NCBI RefSeq assembly: GCF_014635665.1
Contig: NZ_BMDG01000010.1
Span: 1 to 64,000, forward strand
Length of the DNA stretch: 64,000 nucleotides
Direction: 5' to 3'
DNA from: Isoptericola cucumis
GTDB lineage: Bacteria > Actinomycetota > Actinomycetes > Actinomycetales > Cellulomonadaceae
Position 1 is the first letter of the stretch. Each line of letters begins with the position of its first letter. The position numbers and the translations under genes were made by a program. The notes beneath the pieces are model-generated. The model did no database searches, had not been told where the DNA came from, and was given only the letters and a program-made list of their open reading frames with translations. Positions 49,533 to 59,031 of this stretch are shown piece after piece.

Positions 49533-52049
49533 ATGACCACTCCCGCTCGCCGGGGCCGGCTCACGGTCTACCTCGGCGCCGCGCCCGGCGTCGGCAAGAC
49601 GTTCGCCATGCTCGACGAGGCCGAGCGGCGCCGCGCCCGCGGCACCGACGTCGTCGTCGGCCTCGTCGAGACGCACGGCCGCGCGGCGACGGCCGCCAAG
49701 ACGGGCGACCTGGAGGTGGTCCCCCGCCGCCGCGTCGCGCACGGGGGCACCACGCTCACCGAGCTCGACGTCGACGCGGTCCTCGAGCGCGCCCCGCAGG
49801 TGGTGCTGGTCGACGAGCTGGCGCACACCAACGCCCCCGGCTCGCGCCACCCCAAGCGCTGGCAGGACGTCCGCGACCTGCTCGACGCCGGCCTGGACGT
49901 CGTGACGACGGTCAACGTGCAGCACCTCGTGTCCCTCACCGACGACGTCGAGGCGATCACGGGCGTGCGGCAGCGCGAGACCGTCCCCGACCAGGTGGTG
50001 CGGGACGCGGACCAGATCCAGCTCGTCGACCTGTCGCCCCAGCAGCTGCGGCGGCGGCTCGCGCACGGGAACGTGTACCGGCCGGAGCAGGTCGACGCGT
50101 CGCTGCGGCAGTTCTTCCGCGAGGGCAACCTCACCGCGCTGCGCGAGCTCGCGCTGCTGTGGCTCGCCGACCGGGTCGACGACGCCCTGACCCGGTACCG
50201 CACCGACAACGACATCGCGAGCACCTGGCCCGCCCGGGAGCGGATCGTCGTGGCGGTCACCGGCGGCGAGGAGAGCGAGACCCTGCTGCGGCGCGGGGCG
50301 CGGATCGCGCAGCGCGCCGCCGGGGCCGAGCTGCTGGCGGTGCACGTGCTGACGACGGACGGGCTCCCGCCCGCGCCGCCGGCGGCGATCGCCGCCCAGC
50401 GTGCCCTGGTCGAGTCGCTCGACGGCACGTTCCACACCGTCGTCGGCGAGGACGTGCCGTCCGCGGTCGTCGACTTCGCCCGCGGCGTGAACGCGACGAT
50501 GGTCGTCGTGGGCGTGTCCCGGCACTCGCGCTGGCGCCAGGCGCTGCTCGGGTCGTCGAGCGCCGAGATCGCCCGGCTCTCCGGAGCGATCGACGTGCAC
50601 CTGGTCACCCACGAGCGGGCCCGCTCGGGCGCCGGCCTCCCCTCGCGGCTGTCGTCGCTGTCCCGCACGCGGCTCGTCGCGGGCTGGGTGGCGGCAGTCG
50701 TGGTGCCCGCCGCCTGGACGGCGGTCTTCGCGGCGCTCGGCCGGGGCGCCGTCTCGCTGCCGACGGAGCTCATGATGTTCCTCGCCGGCGTGGTCGGTGT
50801 CGCCCTGGTCGGCGGGCTGTGGCCCGCGGTGGCGGCGGCGGTCGTCTCGTTCTTCTGCCTCAACTGGTTCTTCACGCCGCCCACGGGGCTGCTCACGGTC
50901 GCCGACCCGGAGAACCTGCTGGCGCTCGTCGTGTTCGTGCTGGTCGCGGCCGCGGTGGCGTCCGTGGTCGACCTCGCGGCGCGCCGCACCGTGCAGGCGT
51001 ACCGGTCGCGGGCAGAGGCCTCGGCGCTCGCCGCACTCTCCCGGTCGGTGCTGCGGGGCGAGGACACCGCCGACGCGATCGTGCAGCGCCTGGCCCTCAC
51101 CTTCGGGCTGGACGAGGTGCGGCTCGACGAGCGCGACGACCCCCGGTCCCCCTGGTCCGCCGCCGCGCACGCCGACCGGGGCACCGGCGCGGCCACGCCC
51201 GCGCCCGAGGACACGACGACCGAGGTGCTGATCGACGACACGCACCGGCTGGTGCTCACCGGCCGGGTGCTGCCCGCCAGCGACCGGCAGGCCGTCGAGG
51301 CCTTCGGCAACCAGGCCGGCATCGTCCTCGAGCACCGCCGGCTGCGGGAGCAGGCCGCCGCGGCCCGCGACCTCGAGCACGCCGAGGCCACCCGCACCGC
51401 CCTGCTCGCCGCAGTGTCGCACGACCTGCGCACGCCGCTGACCGCGATCCGCACCGCCGTCGACGGGCTCGCCATGCCGGACGTCGAGCTCGACGACGAG
51501 GACACCGCCGCCCTCACGACCACCATCCAGGACCAGGCCCTGCGGCTCGAGCGGCTCATCGACAACCTGCTCGACCTCTCCCGCCTGCAGACGGGGTCGG
51601 TGCGGCCCGTGCTGCGCGCGACGTCGCTCGACGAGGTCGTCCCGCCGGCGATCGAGCCGTGGCTCGGCTCCCTGGACCTCGACCTCGGTGAGGACGTCCC
51701 GCTGGTGCGCACCGACGGCGGGCTGCTCGAGCGGGTCGTGGCGAACGTGGTGGCCAACGCCGTGCGACACTCCCCACCGGGCGTGCCGGTGCGGGTCGCG
51801 GCGTCGGCCGGCGCCGACGACGTCGAGATCCGGGTGGTCGACACCGGCCCGGGGGTCCCCGACGACCGGAAGGACAGCATGTTCCAGCCGTTCCAGCGCC
51901 TCGGCGACACCGGCACGGGCCTCGGGCTCGGCCTCGCGGTCGCCGACGGGCTCGCGCAGGCGGTCGGCGCCACGGTCGTCGCCGAGGACACCCCCGGTGG
52001 TGGGCTCACGATGGTCGTCACGGTGCCTCGCGCGGGCGGCCCGCGATGA
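49533..52049 (+). CDS. kdpD: Osmosensitive K+ channel sensor histidine kinase
   Basis: 838 residues. KdpD N-domain with Walker A YLGAAPGVGKT (about 14-24) and VDELAHTNAPGSRHPKRWQD, then a USP domain (about 232-360), TM segments (about 390-480), a GAF-like part, HisKA with phosphoacceptor SHDLRTPLTAI (about 628) and HATPase with NAVRHS, DTGPGV and GTGLGLGL. It phosphorylates KdpE under K+ limitation. The start at 49533 lacks a strong ribosome site. The stop overlaps kdpE (ATGA). Confidence 0.96.
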   Translation: MTTPARRGRLTVYLGAAPGVGKTFAMLDEAERRRARGTDVVVGLVETHGRAATAAKTGDLEVVPRRRVAHGGTTLTELDVDAVLERAPQVVLVDELAHTNAPGSRHPKRWQDVRDLLDAGLDVVTTVNVQHLVSLTDDVEAITGVRQRETVPDQVVRDADQIQLVDLSPQQLRRRLAHGNVYRPEQVDASLRQFFREGNLTALRELALLWLADRVDDALTRYRTDNDIASTWPARERIVVAVTGGEESETLLRRGARIAQRAAGAELLAVHVLTTDGLPPAPPAAIAAQRALVESLDGTFHTVVGEDVPSAVVDFARGVNATMVVVGVSRHSRWRQALLGSSSAEIARLSGAIDVHLVTHERARSGAGLPSRLSSLSRTRLVAGWVAAVVVPAAWTAVFAALGRGAVSLPTELMMFLAGVVGVALVGGLWPAVAAAVVSFFCLNWFFTPPTGLLTVADPENLLALVVFVLVAAAVASVVDLAARRTVQAYRSRAEASALAALSRSVLRGEDTADAIVQRLALTFGLDEVRLDERDDPRSPWSAAAHADRGTGAATPAPEDTTTEVLIDDTHRLVLTGRVLPASDRQAVEAFGNQAGIVLEHRRLREQAAAARDLEHAEATRTALLAAVSHDLRTPLTAIRTAVDGLAMPDVELDDEDTAALTTTIQDQALRLERLIDNLLDLSRLQTGSVRPVLRATSLDEVVPPAIEPWLGSLDLDLGEDVPLVRTDGGLLERVVANVVANAVRHSPPGVPVRVAASAGADDVEIRVVDTGPGVPDDRKDSMFQPFQRLGDTGTGLGLGLAVADGLAQAVGATVVAEDTPGGGLTMVVTVPRAGGPR

Positions 52050-52750
52050 CCGCGACCGGCGGGTCCCCCGGCAACCGCGTGCTCGTGGTCGACGACGACG
52101 CCGGGCTGGCGCGGGCGCTGGCGATCAACCTGCGCGCGCACCACTGGGACGTCACCGTCGCCACCACGGGAGCGGCGGCCCTCGACGAGGCCGCCGCGTC
52201 GCACCCCGACGTCATCGTGCTGGACCTCGGCCTGCCCGACGTGTCCGGCCTGGACGTGCTCGCCGGGATCCGCGGCTGGAGCACGGTGCCCGTCGTCGTG
52301 CTCTCCGCGCGCCAGCTCGGCGAGGACAAGGTGGACGCGCTCGACGCCGGGGCCGACGACTACGTGACCAAGCCCTTCGCGATGAACGAGCTGCTGGCGC
52401 GGCTGCGGGCCGCCGTCCGGCGCTCCCAGCCCGCCGAGGTGACGTCCGACCCGGTGGTGACCGCCGGCCGCCTGCGGATCGACCTGGCCCGGCGGGTGGT
52501 CGAGCGCGACGGCGCGGAGGTGCGGCTCACGCCCACCGAGTGGTCGCTGCTGGAGGTGCTCGTGCGCCACCGCGGGCGGATGGTCGGGCGCAAGCAGCTG
52601 CTGCAGGACGTCTGGGGTCCGGGCTACGACACCGAGACGAACTACCTGCGCGTCTACACGGCGCAGCTGCGTCGCAAGCTCGAGGACGACCCCGGCGACC
52701 CGCGTCACCTGATCACCCACCCGGGCGCGGGCTACCGGTTCGAGGTCTGA
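52046..52750 (+). CDS. kdpE: KdpE response regulator (OmpR family)
   Basis: 234 residues. Receiver domain: VLVVDDDAG, phosphoacceptor Asp60 in VIVLDLGLPDVSG, conserved Lys in TKPFAMNELL. C-terminal winged helix: VRLTPTEWSLLEVLVRHRGR, RKQLLQDVWGPGY and TNYLRVYTAQLRRKL. It should activate kdpFABC through the phased repeats at 44624-44672. Ends 25 bp before the convergent pcrA. Confidence 0.96.
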   Translation: MTATGGSPGNRVLVVDDDAGLARALAINLRAHHWDVTVATTGAAALDEAAASHPDVIVLDLGLPDVSGLDVLAGIRGWSTVPVVVLSARQLGEDKVDALDAGADDYVTKPFAMNELLARLRAAVRRSQPAEVTSDPVVTAGRLRIDLARRVVERDGAEVRLTPTEWSLLEVLVRHRGRMVGRKQLLQDVWGPGYDTETNYLRVYTAQLRRKLEDDPGDPRHLITHPGAGYRFEV

Positions 52751-52775
52751 GCCCTCCGCGACGCCCGGGCCCTGC

Positions 52776-55484
52776 TCAGAGCTTGGTGACCGGCGAGTAG
52801 CGCAGCAGCAGGCGCTTGGTGCCGTCGGCGCCGAAGTCGATCCTCGCCACCGCGTTGGTGCCGGCGCCCTCGAGCGACGTGACGGTCCCGACCCCGTACG
52901 CGTCGTGGGTGACCTTGTCCCCGACGGCCAGGGACGGGATGTCCCCGTCCTTGCGCGGGGTGGCCGAGCCGAACGTCGCACCGGTGCCCGATCCTGCACC
53001 CGGCCCCGTGCCCGCCTCGTTCTTCGGCCGCCCGATCCTGCCGCCGACCCCGGACGACGGCGGGCGCCGCTCGGCCCCGCGCTCCGCGGTGCGGCCCGCA
53101 CGGCGCTCCGAGCCCCAGGTGCGCCGGTCGCCCCAGGCGGAGCCGCCGCGGCGCAGCACCTGCGTCGACGACTCGCGCCGGCGCCAGTCCCACAGCTCCT
53201 CGGGGATCTCCTCGAGGAACCGGCTGGGCGGGAACTCGTTGGCCATGCCCCACGCCGAACGGGTGGCCGAGCGCGTGATGTACAGCCGCTCGCGCGCTCG
53301 GGTGATGCCCACGTACGCGAGCCGGCGCTCCTCGGCGAGCTCCGAGTCGTCGTGCAACGAGCGCATGTGCGGGAACGTGCCGTCCTCCATGCCCGTGAGG
53401 AAGACGACGGGGAACTCGAGCCCCTTGGCCGTGTGCAGGGTCATCAGCGTGACGACGCCCTGGTCCTCCTTGGGCTCCGCCTCCGCCTCCCCGTCGGCCA
53501 CGTCCTCGTCGGGGATCTGGTCGGCGTCGGCCACGAGGGACACCCGCTCGAGGAAGTCCGCCAGGTCACCCTCCGGGTCGAGCTCGGTGAACTCGGCCGC
53601 GACGGCGTGCAGCTCGGCGAGGTTCTCGACGCGGGAGGCGTCCTGCGGGTCGTCGGACGCGCGCAGCTCCGCCAGGTATCCGGTGCGGTCCAGGACGGCG
53701 CCGAGGATGGTCGCGGGCGTCTCGCCGGCCTCCACCAGGGCGCGCAGCTCGCGCATCAGGTCGCGGTACGCCAGCAGCGGCTTGGTGGTGCGGGTGGTGA
53801 GCCCGGGGATCTCGTCGGCGCGCTCCAGCGCGCCGCCGAACGAGATGCGCTCCCGCTCGGCGAAGCCCGCGACCATCGACTCCGCCTTGTCGCCCAGCCC
53901 GCGCTTGGGCACGTTGAGGACGCGGCGGAGGTTGACGTCGTCGTCCGGGTTGGCGAGCGCACGCAGGTAGGCGACGGCGTCCTTGATCTCGCGGCGCTCG
54001 TAGAAGCGCGTGCCGCCCACCACCTTGTACGGCAGCCCGACGCGGATGAGCACCTCCTCCAGCGCCCGCGACTGGGCGTTGGTGCGGTAGAACACCGCGA
54101 CGTCGCCCGGTCGCACGCCGTCCGAGTCGCCGAGCCGGTCGATCTCCTCGGCGACGAACCGCGCCTCCGCGTGCTCGTCGTCGGCGACGTAGCCCACGAC
54201 CTTCGCCCCCGCGCCCGCGTCGGTCCACAGCCGCTTGGGCTTGCGGTCGGCGTTGCGGGAGATGACGGCGTTGGCCGCCGACAGGATGGTCTGCGTGGAG
54301 CGGTAGTTCTGCTCGAGCAGGATGGTCGTGGCGTCGGGGTAGTCGGCCTCGAACTCCACGATGTTGCGGATCGTGGCGCCACGGAAGGCGTAGATCGACT
54401 GGTCCGCGTCGCCGACGACGGTCAGCTCGGCGGGGTCGAGCACGCCGGCGGCGTCGTCGACCGGCTCGTCCGTCGAGGCGCCCGCGAGCTCGCGCACCAG
54501 CACGTACTGCGCGTGGTTGGTGTCCTGGTACTCGTCGACGAGGATGTGCCGGAAGCGGCGGCGGTAGTGCTCGGCGACGTTCGGGAACGCCTGCAGCAGG
54601 TTGACCGTGGTCATGATGATGTCGTCGAAGTCGAGGGCGTTGGCCTGCGCCAGCCGCGCCTGGTAGCGCCGGTAGACGTCGGCGAGCACCGTGTCGAACG
54701 CCGGCCCCTGCGTCGGCAGCGACCCGGACCCGGCGCGGGCCGCCCGCTCCCGCCACCCCTCCTCGGTCGCGTCGGCGCCGGAGCTCTGGGCGTACGTGTC
54801 GGGGTCGATCAGCTCGTTCTTGAGGTCGCTGATCTTGTGCGCGAGACCTCGGGCCGGGTACTTCTTCGGGTCCAGGTCCAGCTCGCGGACCACCAGCGAG
54901 ACGAGCCGCTGGGAGTCGGCGGCGTCGTAGATCGAGAAGCTGCTGCGCAGCCCGAGCGTCTTGTGCTCCTTGCGCAGGATGCGCACGCACGCGGAGTGGA
55001 ACGTCGAGACCCACATCCGCCCGCCGGCCGGCCCGACGAGGCTCACGACCCGCTCGCGCATCTCGGCCGCCGCCTTGTTGGTGAAGGTGATCGCGAGGAT
55101 CTCCCCCGCGCGCGCCCGCCCCGTCGCCAGCAGGTGCGCGATGCGGTGGGTCAGCACGCGCGTCTTGCCCGACCCGGCGCCGGCCACGATGAGCAGCGGC
55201 GACCCGTGGTGCACGACCGCGGCCCGCTGCTGCGGGTTCAGACCGTCCAGCAGCGCGTCCGGGTCGAGGTGGGAGAACGCGCCCCCGGCCCGCGGCGCGG
55301 GCGCCGCGGCGCCCTGCCCCTCGTGCGCCGTCGACGCGGCATCGCGCACCCAGTCGGGCGCGCCCGCCGACGGGTCGGCGGCGTCGTCGTCCCAGCGCGG
55401 GGCGAGGGACGGCAGGCGCGCGGTGTCGTCATTCACGGCGTGGTCGAACCCGGGCAGGGAGAGGCTGTCGAACAGGGAGGTCAT
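52776..55484 (-). CDS. pcrA: ATP-dependent DNA helicase PcrA/UvrD
   Basis: 902 residues, SF1A 3'-5' helicase for repair and plasmid/replication functions. LNPQQRAAVVHHGSPLLIVAG then GAGSGKTR (about 102-109), VDEYQDTNHAQY, GDADQSIYAFRGA, QNYRST, VVTLMTLHTAKGLEFPVVFL and VGITRARERL. The N-terminal about 80 residues are a low-complexity extension before the Q-motif. The C-terminus carries the DKVTHDAYGVGTVTSLEG Tudor-like RNA-polymerase-binding module after a disordered Gly/Arg linker. The start at 55484 is preceded by no strong site. Confidence 0.96.
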   Translation of the reverse strand: MTSLFDSLSLPGFDHAVNDDTARLPSLAPRWDDDAADPSAGAPDWVRDAASTAHEGQGAAAPAPRAGGAFSHLDPDALLDGLNPQQRAAVVHHGSPLLIVAGAGSGKTRVLTHRIAHLLATGRARAGEILAITFTNKAAAEMRERVVSLVGPAGGRMWVSTFHSACVRILRKEHKTLGLRSSFSIYDAADSQRLVSLVVRELDLDPKKYPARGLAHKISDLKNELIDPDTYAQSSGADATEEGWRERAARAGSGSLPTQGPAFDTVLADVYRRYQARLAQANALDFDDIIMTTVNLLQAFPNVAEHYRRRFRHILVDEYQDTNHAQYVLVRELAGASTDEPVDDAAGVLDPAELTVVGDADQSIYAFRGATIRNIVEFEADYPDATTILLEQNYRSTQTILSAANAVISRNADRKPKRLWTDAGAGAKVVGYVADDEHAEARFVAEEIDRLGDSDGVRPGDVAVFYRTNAQSRALEEVLIRVGLPYKVVGGTRFYERREIKDAVAYLRALANPDDDVNLRRVLNVPKRGLGDKAESMVAGFAERERISFGGALERADEIPGLTTRTTKPLLAYRDLMRELRALVEAGETPATILGAVLDRTGYLAELRASDDPQDASRVENLAELHAVAAEFTELDPEGDLADFLERVSLVADADQIPDEDVADGEAEAEPKEDQGVVTLMTLHTAKGLEFPVVFLTGMEDGTFPHMRSLHDDSELAEERRLAYVGITRARERLYITRSATRSAWGMANEFPPSRFLEEIPEELWDWRRRESSTQVLRRGGSAWGDRRTWGSERRAGRTAERGAERRPPSSGVGGRIGRPKNEAGTGPGAGSGTGATFGSATPRKDGDIPSLAVGDKVTHDAYGVGTVTSLEGAGTNAVARIDFGADGTKRLLLRYSPVTKL

Positions 55485-55541
55485 CGTGGACCAAGCCTAG
55501 GCTCTGCGACCGACAACCCGTGCCCCGCCGACCGGAGCCGT

Positions 55542-56168
55542 TCAGCCCGCGACGGACACCGTCGCGCCCACCGCCTTCGGGTCGGCCAGCAGGTCGCAGA
55601 CCGCCGCGGCGAGGTCGGCGCGGCGCATCGACCAGCGCCAGCGCACGTTGCCGTCGCGGCGTTCGCGGTAGCCGCCGGCAGCGGCGCCGTCGCGCAGCAT
55701 GGGCGGCCGCACGATCGTCCAGTCGAGGCCCGAGTCCCGCACCGCCGGCTCGGCCCGCGCAAAGCCCGCGTTCGCGTCCCGCAGGACGCGCGACAGGATC
55801 GGCTTGGCGAGGTAGCGGCTCAGAGGGTCGTCGCCGTCGACCACCCAGCCGCTGGCCGTCACGACCACGGCACGGCGCACGCCCGCGTCCCGTGCGGCGC
55901 GCACCAGCACCTCGGTGAGCTCGCCCTGGACGCCCGGGGCGCTGCCGGCCACCGGCCCGAGGGTGGAGACCACGGCGTCGACGCCGGCCAGGGCGGCGGT
56001 CACGGCAGCGACGTCGAGACCGTCGGCCGTGGCCACGCCGTCCGGCCGCAGGTCGCCCAGCCTGGCCGGGTCGCGCACGACGGCGACCACGTGGTGCCCT
56101 CGGCGGCGGGCCTCGGCCACCACCAGGCGGCCCGTGCGGCCCGTGGCTCCCACGACGGCGATCTTCAT
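55542..56168 (-). CDS. NAD(P)-binding NmrA/SDR-like protein
   Basis: 208 residues. Dinucleotide-binding start KIAVVGATGRTGRLVVAEAR (GATGRTG at residues 7-13), then AVVRDPARL, DAVVSTLGPV, AVVVTASGW and DWTIVRPPMLRDG. This is the atypical SDR NAD(P)H-binding family (NmrA/YwnB type), redox sensors or reductases. AGGGAGACACAG precedes the ATG. It is divergent from a tetR gene with an operator between, so it is likely its target. Substrate unknown. Confidence 0.88.
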   Translation of the reverse strand: MKIAVVGATGRTGRLVVAEARRRGHHVVAVVRDPARLGDLRPDGVATADGLDVAAVTAALAGVDAVVSTLGPVAGSAPGVQGELTEVLVRAARDAGVRRAVVVTASGWVVDGDDPLSRYLAKPILSRVLRDANAGFARAEPAVRDSGLDWTIVRPPMLRDGAAAGGYRERRDGNVRWRWSMRRADLAAAVCDLLADPKAVGATVSVAG

Positions 56169-56200
56169 CTGTGTCTCCCTGCGTCTGGTGGATCCTGGAT

Positions 56201-56222
56201 GGTGAGTAAGTGTTCACTCACC
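56201..56222. promoter_or_regulatory. TetR operator
   Basis: GGTGAGT-N8-ACTCACC, perfect 7-bp arms, between the NmrA-like gene and tetR. The same words GTGAGT/ACTCAC are common in TetR-type operators. Confidence 0.7.
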
Positions 56223-56300
56223 CCTAGGATGAAGGCGGTGCCGAACCCTGTCAACGGCACCCACGACGCACCACCGGCCACGGCACGACCAGGAGGACGC

Positions 56301-56864
56301 ATGGGCACGCGCGACCGGATCCTCGACGCCGCCGCGTCGGTCCTGCGCGAGCGGGGCATCGCCCGCGCGACGACCAAGGAGATCGCGCGGGCCGCCGGCT
56401 GCTCGGAGGCGCTGCTGTACAAGTATTTCGCCGACAAGCAGGCGCTCTTCGTCGGCGTCCTGACGGAGCGGGCGCCCCGGCTCGACCCGCCGGCCGCCCT
56501 CGTGGGGCGCGCCACCGTCGTCGAGAACGTCACGACGCTCGTCGGTCAGCTCCTCGCGTTCTACGCGCGCTCGTTCCCGATGGCGGCGTCGATCCTCGGC
56601 GCGCCGGAGCTGCTCGCGGCGCACCGTGCCGGGCTGAGCCGGCTCGGCGCCGGCCCGGAGGGGCCGGCTCGCCACGTGCAGTCGTACCTCGAGGCGGAGG
56701 TCGAGGCCGGCCGGCTCTCCGACGGCGTCGACCCCTCCGCCGCCTCCCGCGCGCTCGCCGGGGCAGCGCTCTTCGAGGCGTTCCTCGCCGCCTACGCCGG
56801 GCTGCCCGAGGTGCCCGACGCCGACGAGCGGGCACGCACGATCGTCGCGGCCGTCCGGCTCTAG
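56301..56864 (+). CDS. TetR-family transcriptional regulator
   Basis: 187 residues from the ATG at 56301, which follows AGGAGGACGC; in-frame upstream ATG at 56229 is less likely. HTH at about 5-50: RDRILDAAASVLRERGIARATTKEIARAAGCSEALLYKYFADKQ. The C-terminal domain (ALFVGVLTERAP onward) is of TetR_C-type. Divergent from the NmrA-like gene, sharing the 22-bp operator. Stop is four bases from the stop of the next, convergent, gene. Confidence 0.92.
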   Translation: MGTRDRILDAAASVLRERGIARATTKEIARAAGCSEALLYKYFADKQALFVGVLTERAPRLDPPAALVGRATVVENVTTLVGQLLAFYARSFPMAASILGAPELLAAHRAGLSRLGAGPEGPARHVQSYLEAEVEAGRLSDGVDPSAASRALAGAALFEAFLAAYAGLPEVPDADERARTIVAAVRL

Positions 56865-56868
56865 CGGG

Positions 56869-57681
56869 TCACCGCTCCGGCTTGACCCACACCGAGACGT
56901 GCGAGGTGCTCTCGGCGGTGAACGGCGACCTGTCCCAGCCCGCCCAGCGGTGCTCCGGCCGCATGCCGGCGAGGCGCGCCATGAGGTCCAGCTCGGCCGG
57001 CCACACGTACCGGAACGGGATCGAGCGGAACCTGCCGGCGCCGCCGGCGACCGTGACGTGGTTCGAGGTGAACCGCTGCGTCACCGTGTCGTAGCGGTCG
57101 AAGCCGACGTACCCGCCGGCCTGGCCGCCGTCGTCCGTCGTCTCGATGCCGAACGGGACCGTGTCCTGCCCGGGCGGCAGCCGTCGCAGCGCCGGCACGC
57201 CCACCTCGACCACGAACCGGCCGCCCGGGCGCAGGTGCGCGGCCGCGTTGACGAAGCACTCGACCTGGGCGTCCTGGCTGGTGAGGTTGTTGATCGTGTT
57301 GAACACGAGGTAGGCGAGCGCGAACTCGCCCGGCACACGGGTCGTGGTCATGTCGCCGACGGTCACCCGCACGGCGTCGCCGCCGGGCTTGGAGGCCACG
57401 CGGGCGGCCATCGCCCGGCTCAGCTCGATGCCGTGCACGGGCACGCCGCGGGCGGCCAGGGGCGCGGCGATCCGCCCGGTGCCGACGGCGAGCTCCAGCG
57501 CCGGGCCGTCGGCGGCCAGGTCGGCGAGCACGTCGACGGTGCGCGCGATCTCGCGCGGGTCGTTCGACGGCCCGCCCTCGTCGTAGGTGGCCGCCACGCT
57601 CTCGGGGAACCAGCCGTCGTGCGGGTCGTCGTCCGGCCTTACGTCGCCCGGCCGTGCTCCGTCGCGCGGGAAGGTCGTCAT
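56869..57681 (-). CDS. Class I SAM-dependent methyltransferase
   Basis: 270 residues. SAM-binding motif I ALELAVGTGRIAAPLAARG (about 60-78), motif II GIELSRAM, then VGDMTTTRV and VFNTINNLTSQDAQV, with HLRPGGRFVVEV as the post-motif strand. A generic methyltransferase-25/11 fold; substrate unknown. It starts at an ATG at 57681 with a G-rich run (GGGGGC) upstream. Its stop is four bases from the tetR stop. Confidence 0.9.
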   Translation of the reverse strand: MTTFPRDGARPGDVRPDDDPHDGWFPESVAATYDEGGPSNDPREIARTVDVLADLAADGPALELAVGTGRIAAPLAARGVPVHGIELSRAMAARVASKPGGDAVRVTVGDMTTTRVPGEFALAYLVFNTINNLTSQDAQVECFVNAAAHLRPGGRFVVEVGVPALRRLPPGQDTVPFGIETTDDGGQAGGYVGFDRYDTVTQRFTSNHVTVAGGAGRFRSIPFRYVWPAELDLMARLAGMRPEHRWAGWDRSPFTAESTSHVSVWVKPER

Positions 57682-57755
57682 GCCCCCGACGCTAGGTCCG
57701 CCGCCCGGGCGAGTCCCGCGTTTTTCCGTGCCGGCACCCGGCTACGGTGGCGCCC

Positions 57756-58451
57756 GTGCAGCCACTCCCGCAGGACAGCCGGCCCGTCGTCGTCGTCGAC
57801 GTCCTCGGCACGGTGGTGGACCAGGCCGGGAGCCTGACCCGCCGCGTGGCTGCGGCGACCGGGGACGAACAGGGTGCCCGCGAGGTCGTCCGCCGGTGGC
57901 TGGACCACGTCGCCGACTCCGAGCGCGAGATCGTCGCCCGGCGCCGCGAGCTCGCGCCCAGCCACGTCCTGGACGCGGAGGCCCTGGACCTGCTCGTGGC
58001 CGACGGGCAGCTGCCCGCCGGGGCCGCCGCCCGGCTCGTGGACGCGTCGGAGCACCTGGAGCCGTGGCCCGACGCCGTCGCCGGGCTCGACCTGCTGGCG
58101 GCCGAGGCCACCGTCGTCGGGCTGTCGAACGCGAGCCGCCGCACCCTCGCCGGCCTCGGCGGCCGGGCGGGGCTGCGGTGGCACCAGGTGCTGTCGGCCC
58201 AGGACGCGGGCACCTACAAGCCCGCCCCGGCGATCTACGAGCTGGCCCTGTCGAGCGCGCCCGCCGGTGCCGGCACGCCGTTCATGGTCGCGGCGCACGC
58301 CTGGGACCTGCGCGCGGCGGCCGCCGCGGGGATGCGCACCGCGTACGTGCCGCGGCCGGACGGCGACCCGCCGCGGCCCGACGACGCGTTCGACCTGTCC
58401 GCCCCGACCCTGGCGGACCTGGCCGCACGGCTGCGCGCCGAGCGGGGCTGA
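57756..58451 (+). CDS. HAD-superfamily hydrolase (haloacid dehalogenase type II-like)
   Basis: 231 residues from GTG at 57756; another GTG at 57747 is also in frame. A TACGGT at 57743-57748 could be a -10 that makes 57756 a leaderless start. Motif I VVVDVLGTVVD (nucleophile Asp), motif II VVGLSNASRRTL (Ser), Lys in AGTYKPAPAIY, motif IV MVAAHAWDLRAAAAAGM. Nearest group is (S)-2-haloacid dehalogenase-like, but phosphatase or other HAD activity is as likely. Divergent from the methyltransferase. Confidence 0.88.
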   Translation: MQPLPQDSRPVVVVDVLGTVVDQAGSLTRRVAAATGDEQGAREVVRRWLDHVADSEREIVARRRELAPSHVLDAEALDLLVADGQLPAGAAARLVDASEHLEPWPDAVAGLDLLAAEATVVGLSNASRRTLAGLGGRAGLRWHQVLSAQDAGTYKPAPAIYELALSSAPAGAGTPFMVAAHAWDLRAAAAAGMRTAYVPRPDGDPPRPDDAFDLSAPTLADLAARLRAERG

Positions 58452-58466
58452 GCCGGCGCCGCCCGG

Positions 58467-58973
58467 TCAGCGACGCAGGCGCATCGGGGTGTGCGGGATC
58501 CCGTCCTCGAGGTACCCCGCCCCGTCCGGCTCGAAGCCGAACGACCCGTACCACCCGACCAGGGGCGTCTGCGCGCCGAGGACGACGTCCTGCTCCGGCG
58601 CCGACGAGGCCGCCGCGTCGAGCGACGCACGCATGAGCACCCCGGACGCGCCGGTGCCCCGCACGTCGGGGTGGCAGACCACCCGCCCGACGCGCTGCAC
58701 GTCGCCGTCGTCGAGGACCCGGGCCGTCGCGACGACCCGCCCGCCGTCGTGGGAGTCGGCCAGCACGACGTGCCGCGTGCCCGGCTCCAGGTCGCGCCCG
58801 TCGAGGTCCGGGTACGCGCACTCCTGCTCGACGACGAAGACGTCCTGGCGCAGCCGCCACGCCTCGTAGGCGGACCGCGGGTCGAGCTCGTCGACCGTCG
58901 CGACGCGCACGTCCCACCGCGCGTCCTGCCCTCCGTCCTGCCCTGCGTCCTGGCTCATGTCCCGCCCCGCCAT
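58467..58973 (-). CDS. GNAT acetyltransferase, ElaA-like
   Basis: 168 residues from the ATG at 58973 (preceded by GGAGGAACG). ElaA-type signature LRQDVFVVEQECAYPDLDGRD, then HVVLADS, RVGRVVCHPDVRGTGASGVL (CoA-binding R/Q-x-x-G-x-G/A) and WYGSFGFEPDG. Acetylates an unknown amine substrate. It lies downstream of two small membrane-protein genes on the same strand. Confidence 0.88.
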   Translation of the reverse strand: MAGRDMSQDAGQDGGQDARWDVRVATVDELDPRSAYEAWRLRQDVFVVEQECAYPDLDGRDLEPGTRHVVLADSHDGGRVVATARVLDDGDVQRVGRVVCHPDVRGTGASGVLMRASLDAAASSAPEQDVVLGAQTPLVGWYGSFGFEPDGAGYLEDGIPHTPMRLRR

Positions 58974-59031
58974 CGTTCCTCCGTCGTGTCGATCGAACCG
59001 CCGCGACACCCTACGCCGGAGCGGCCGGGCG

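Noticed and set aside
52905-56300. Upstream part of the plus-strand frame that ends with TetR
   Set aside because: Only the last 187 codons (from 56301, with a strong ribosome site) encode a TetR protein; the earlier part is antisense to pcrA and the NmrA-like gene.
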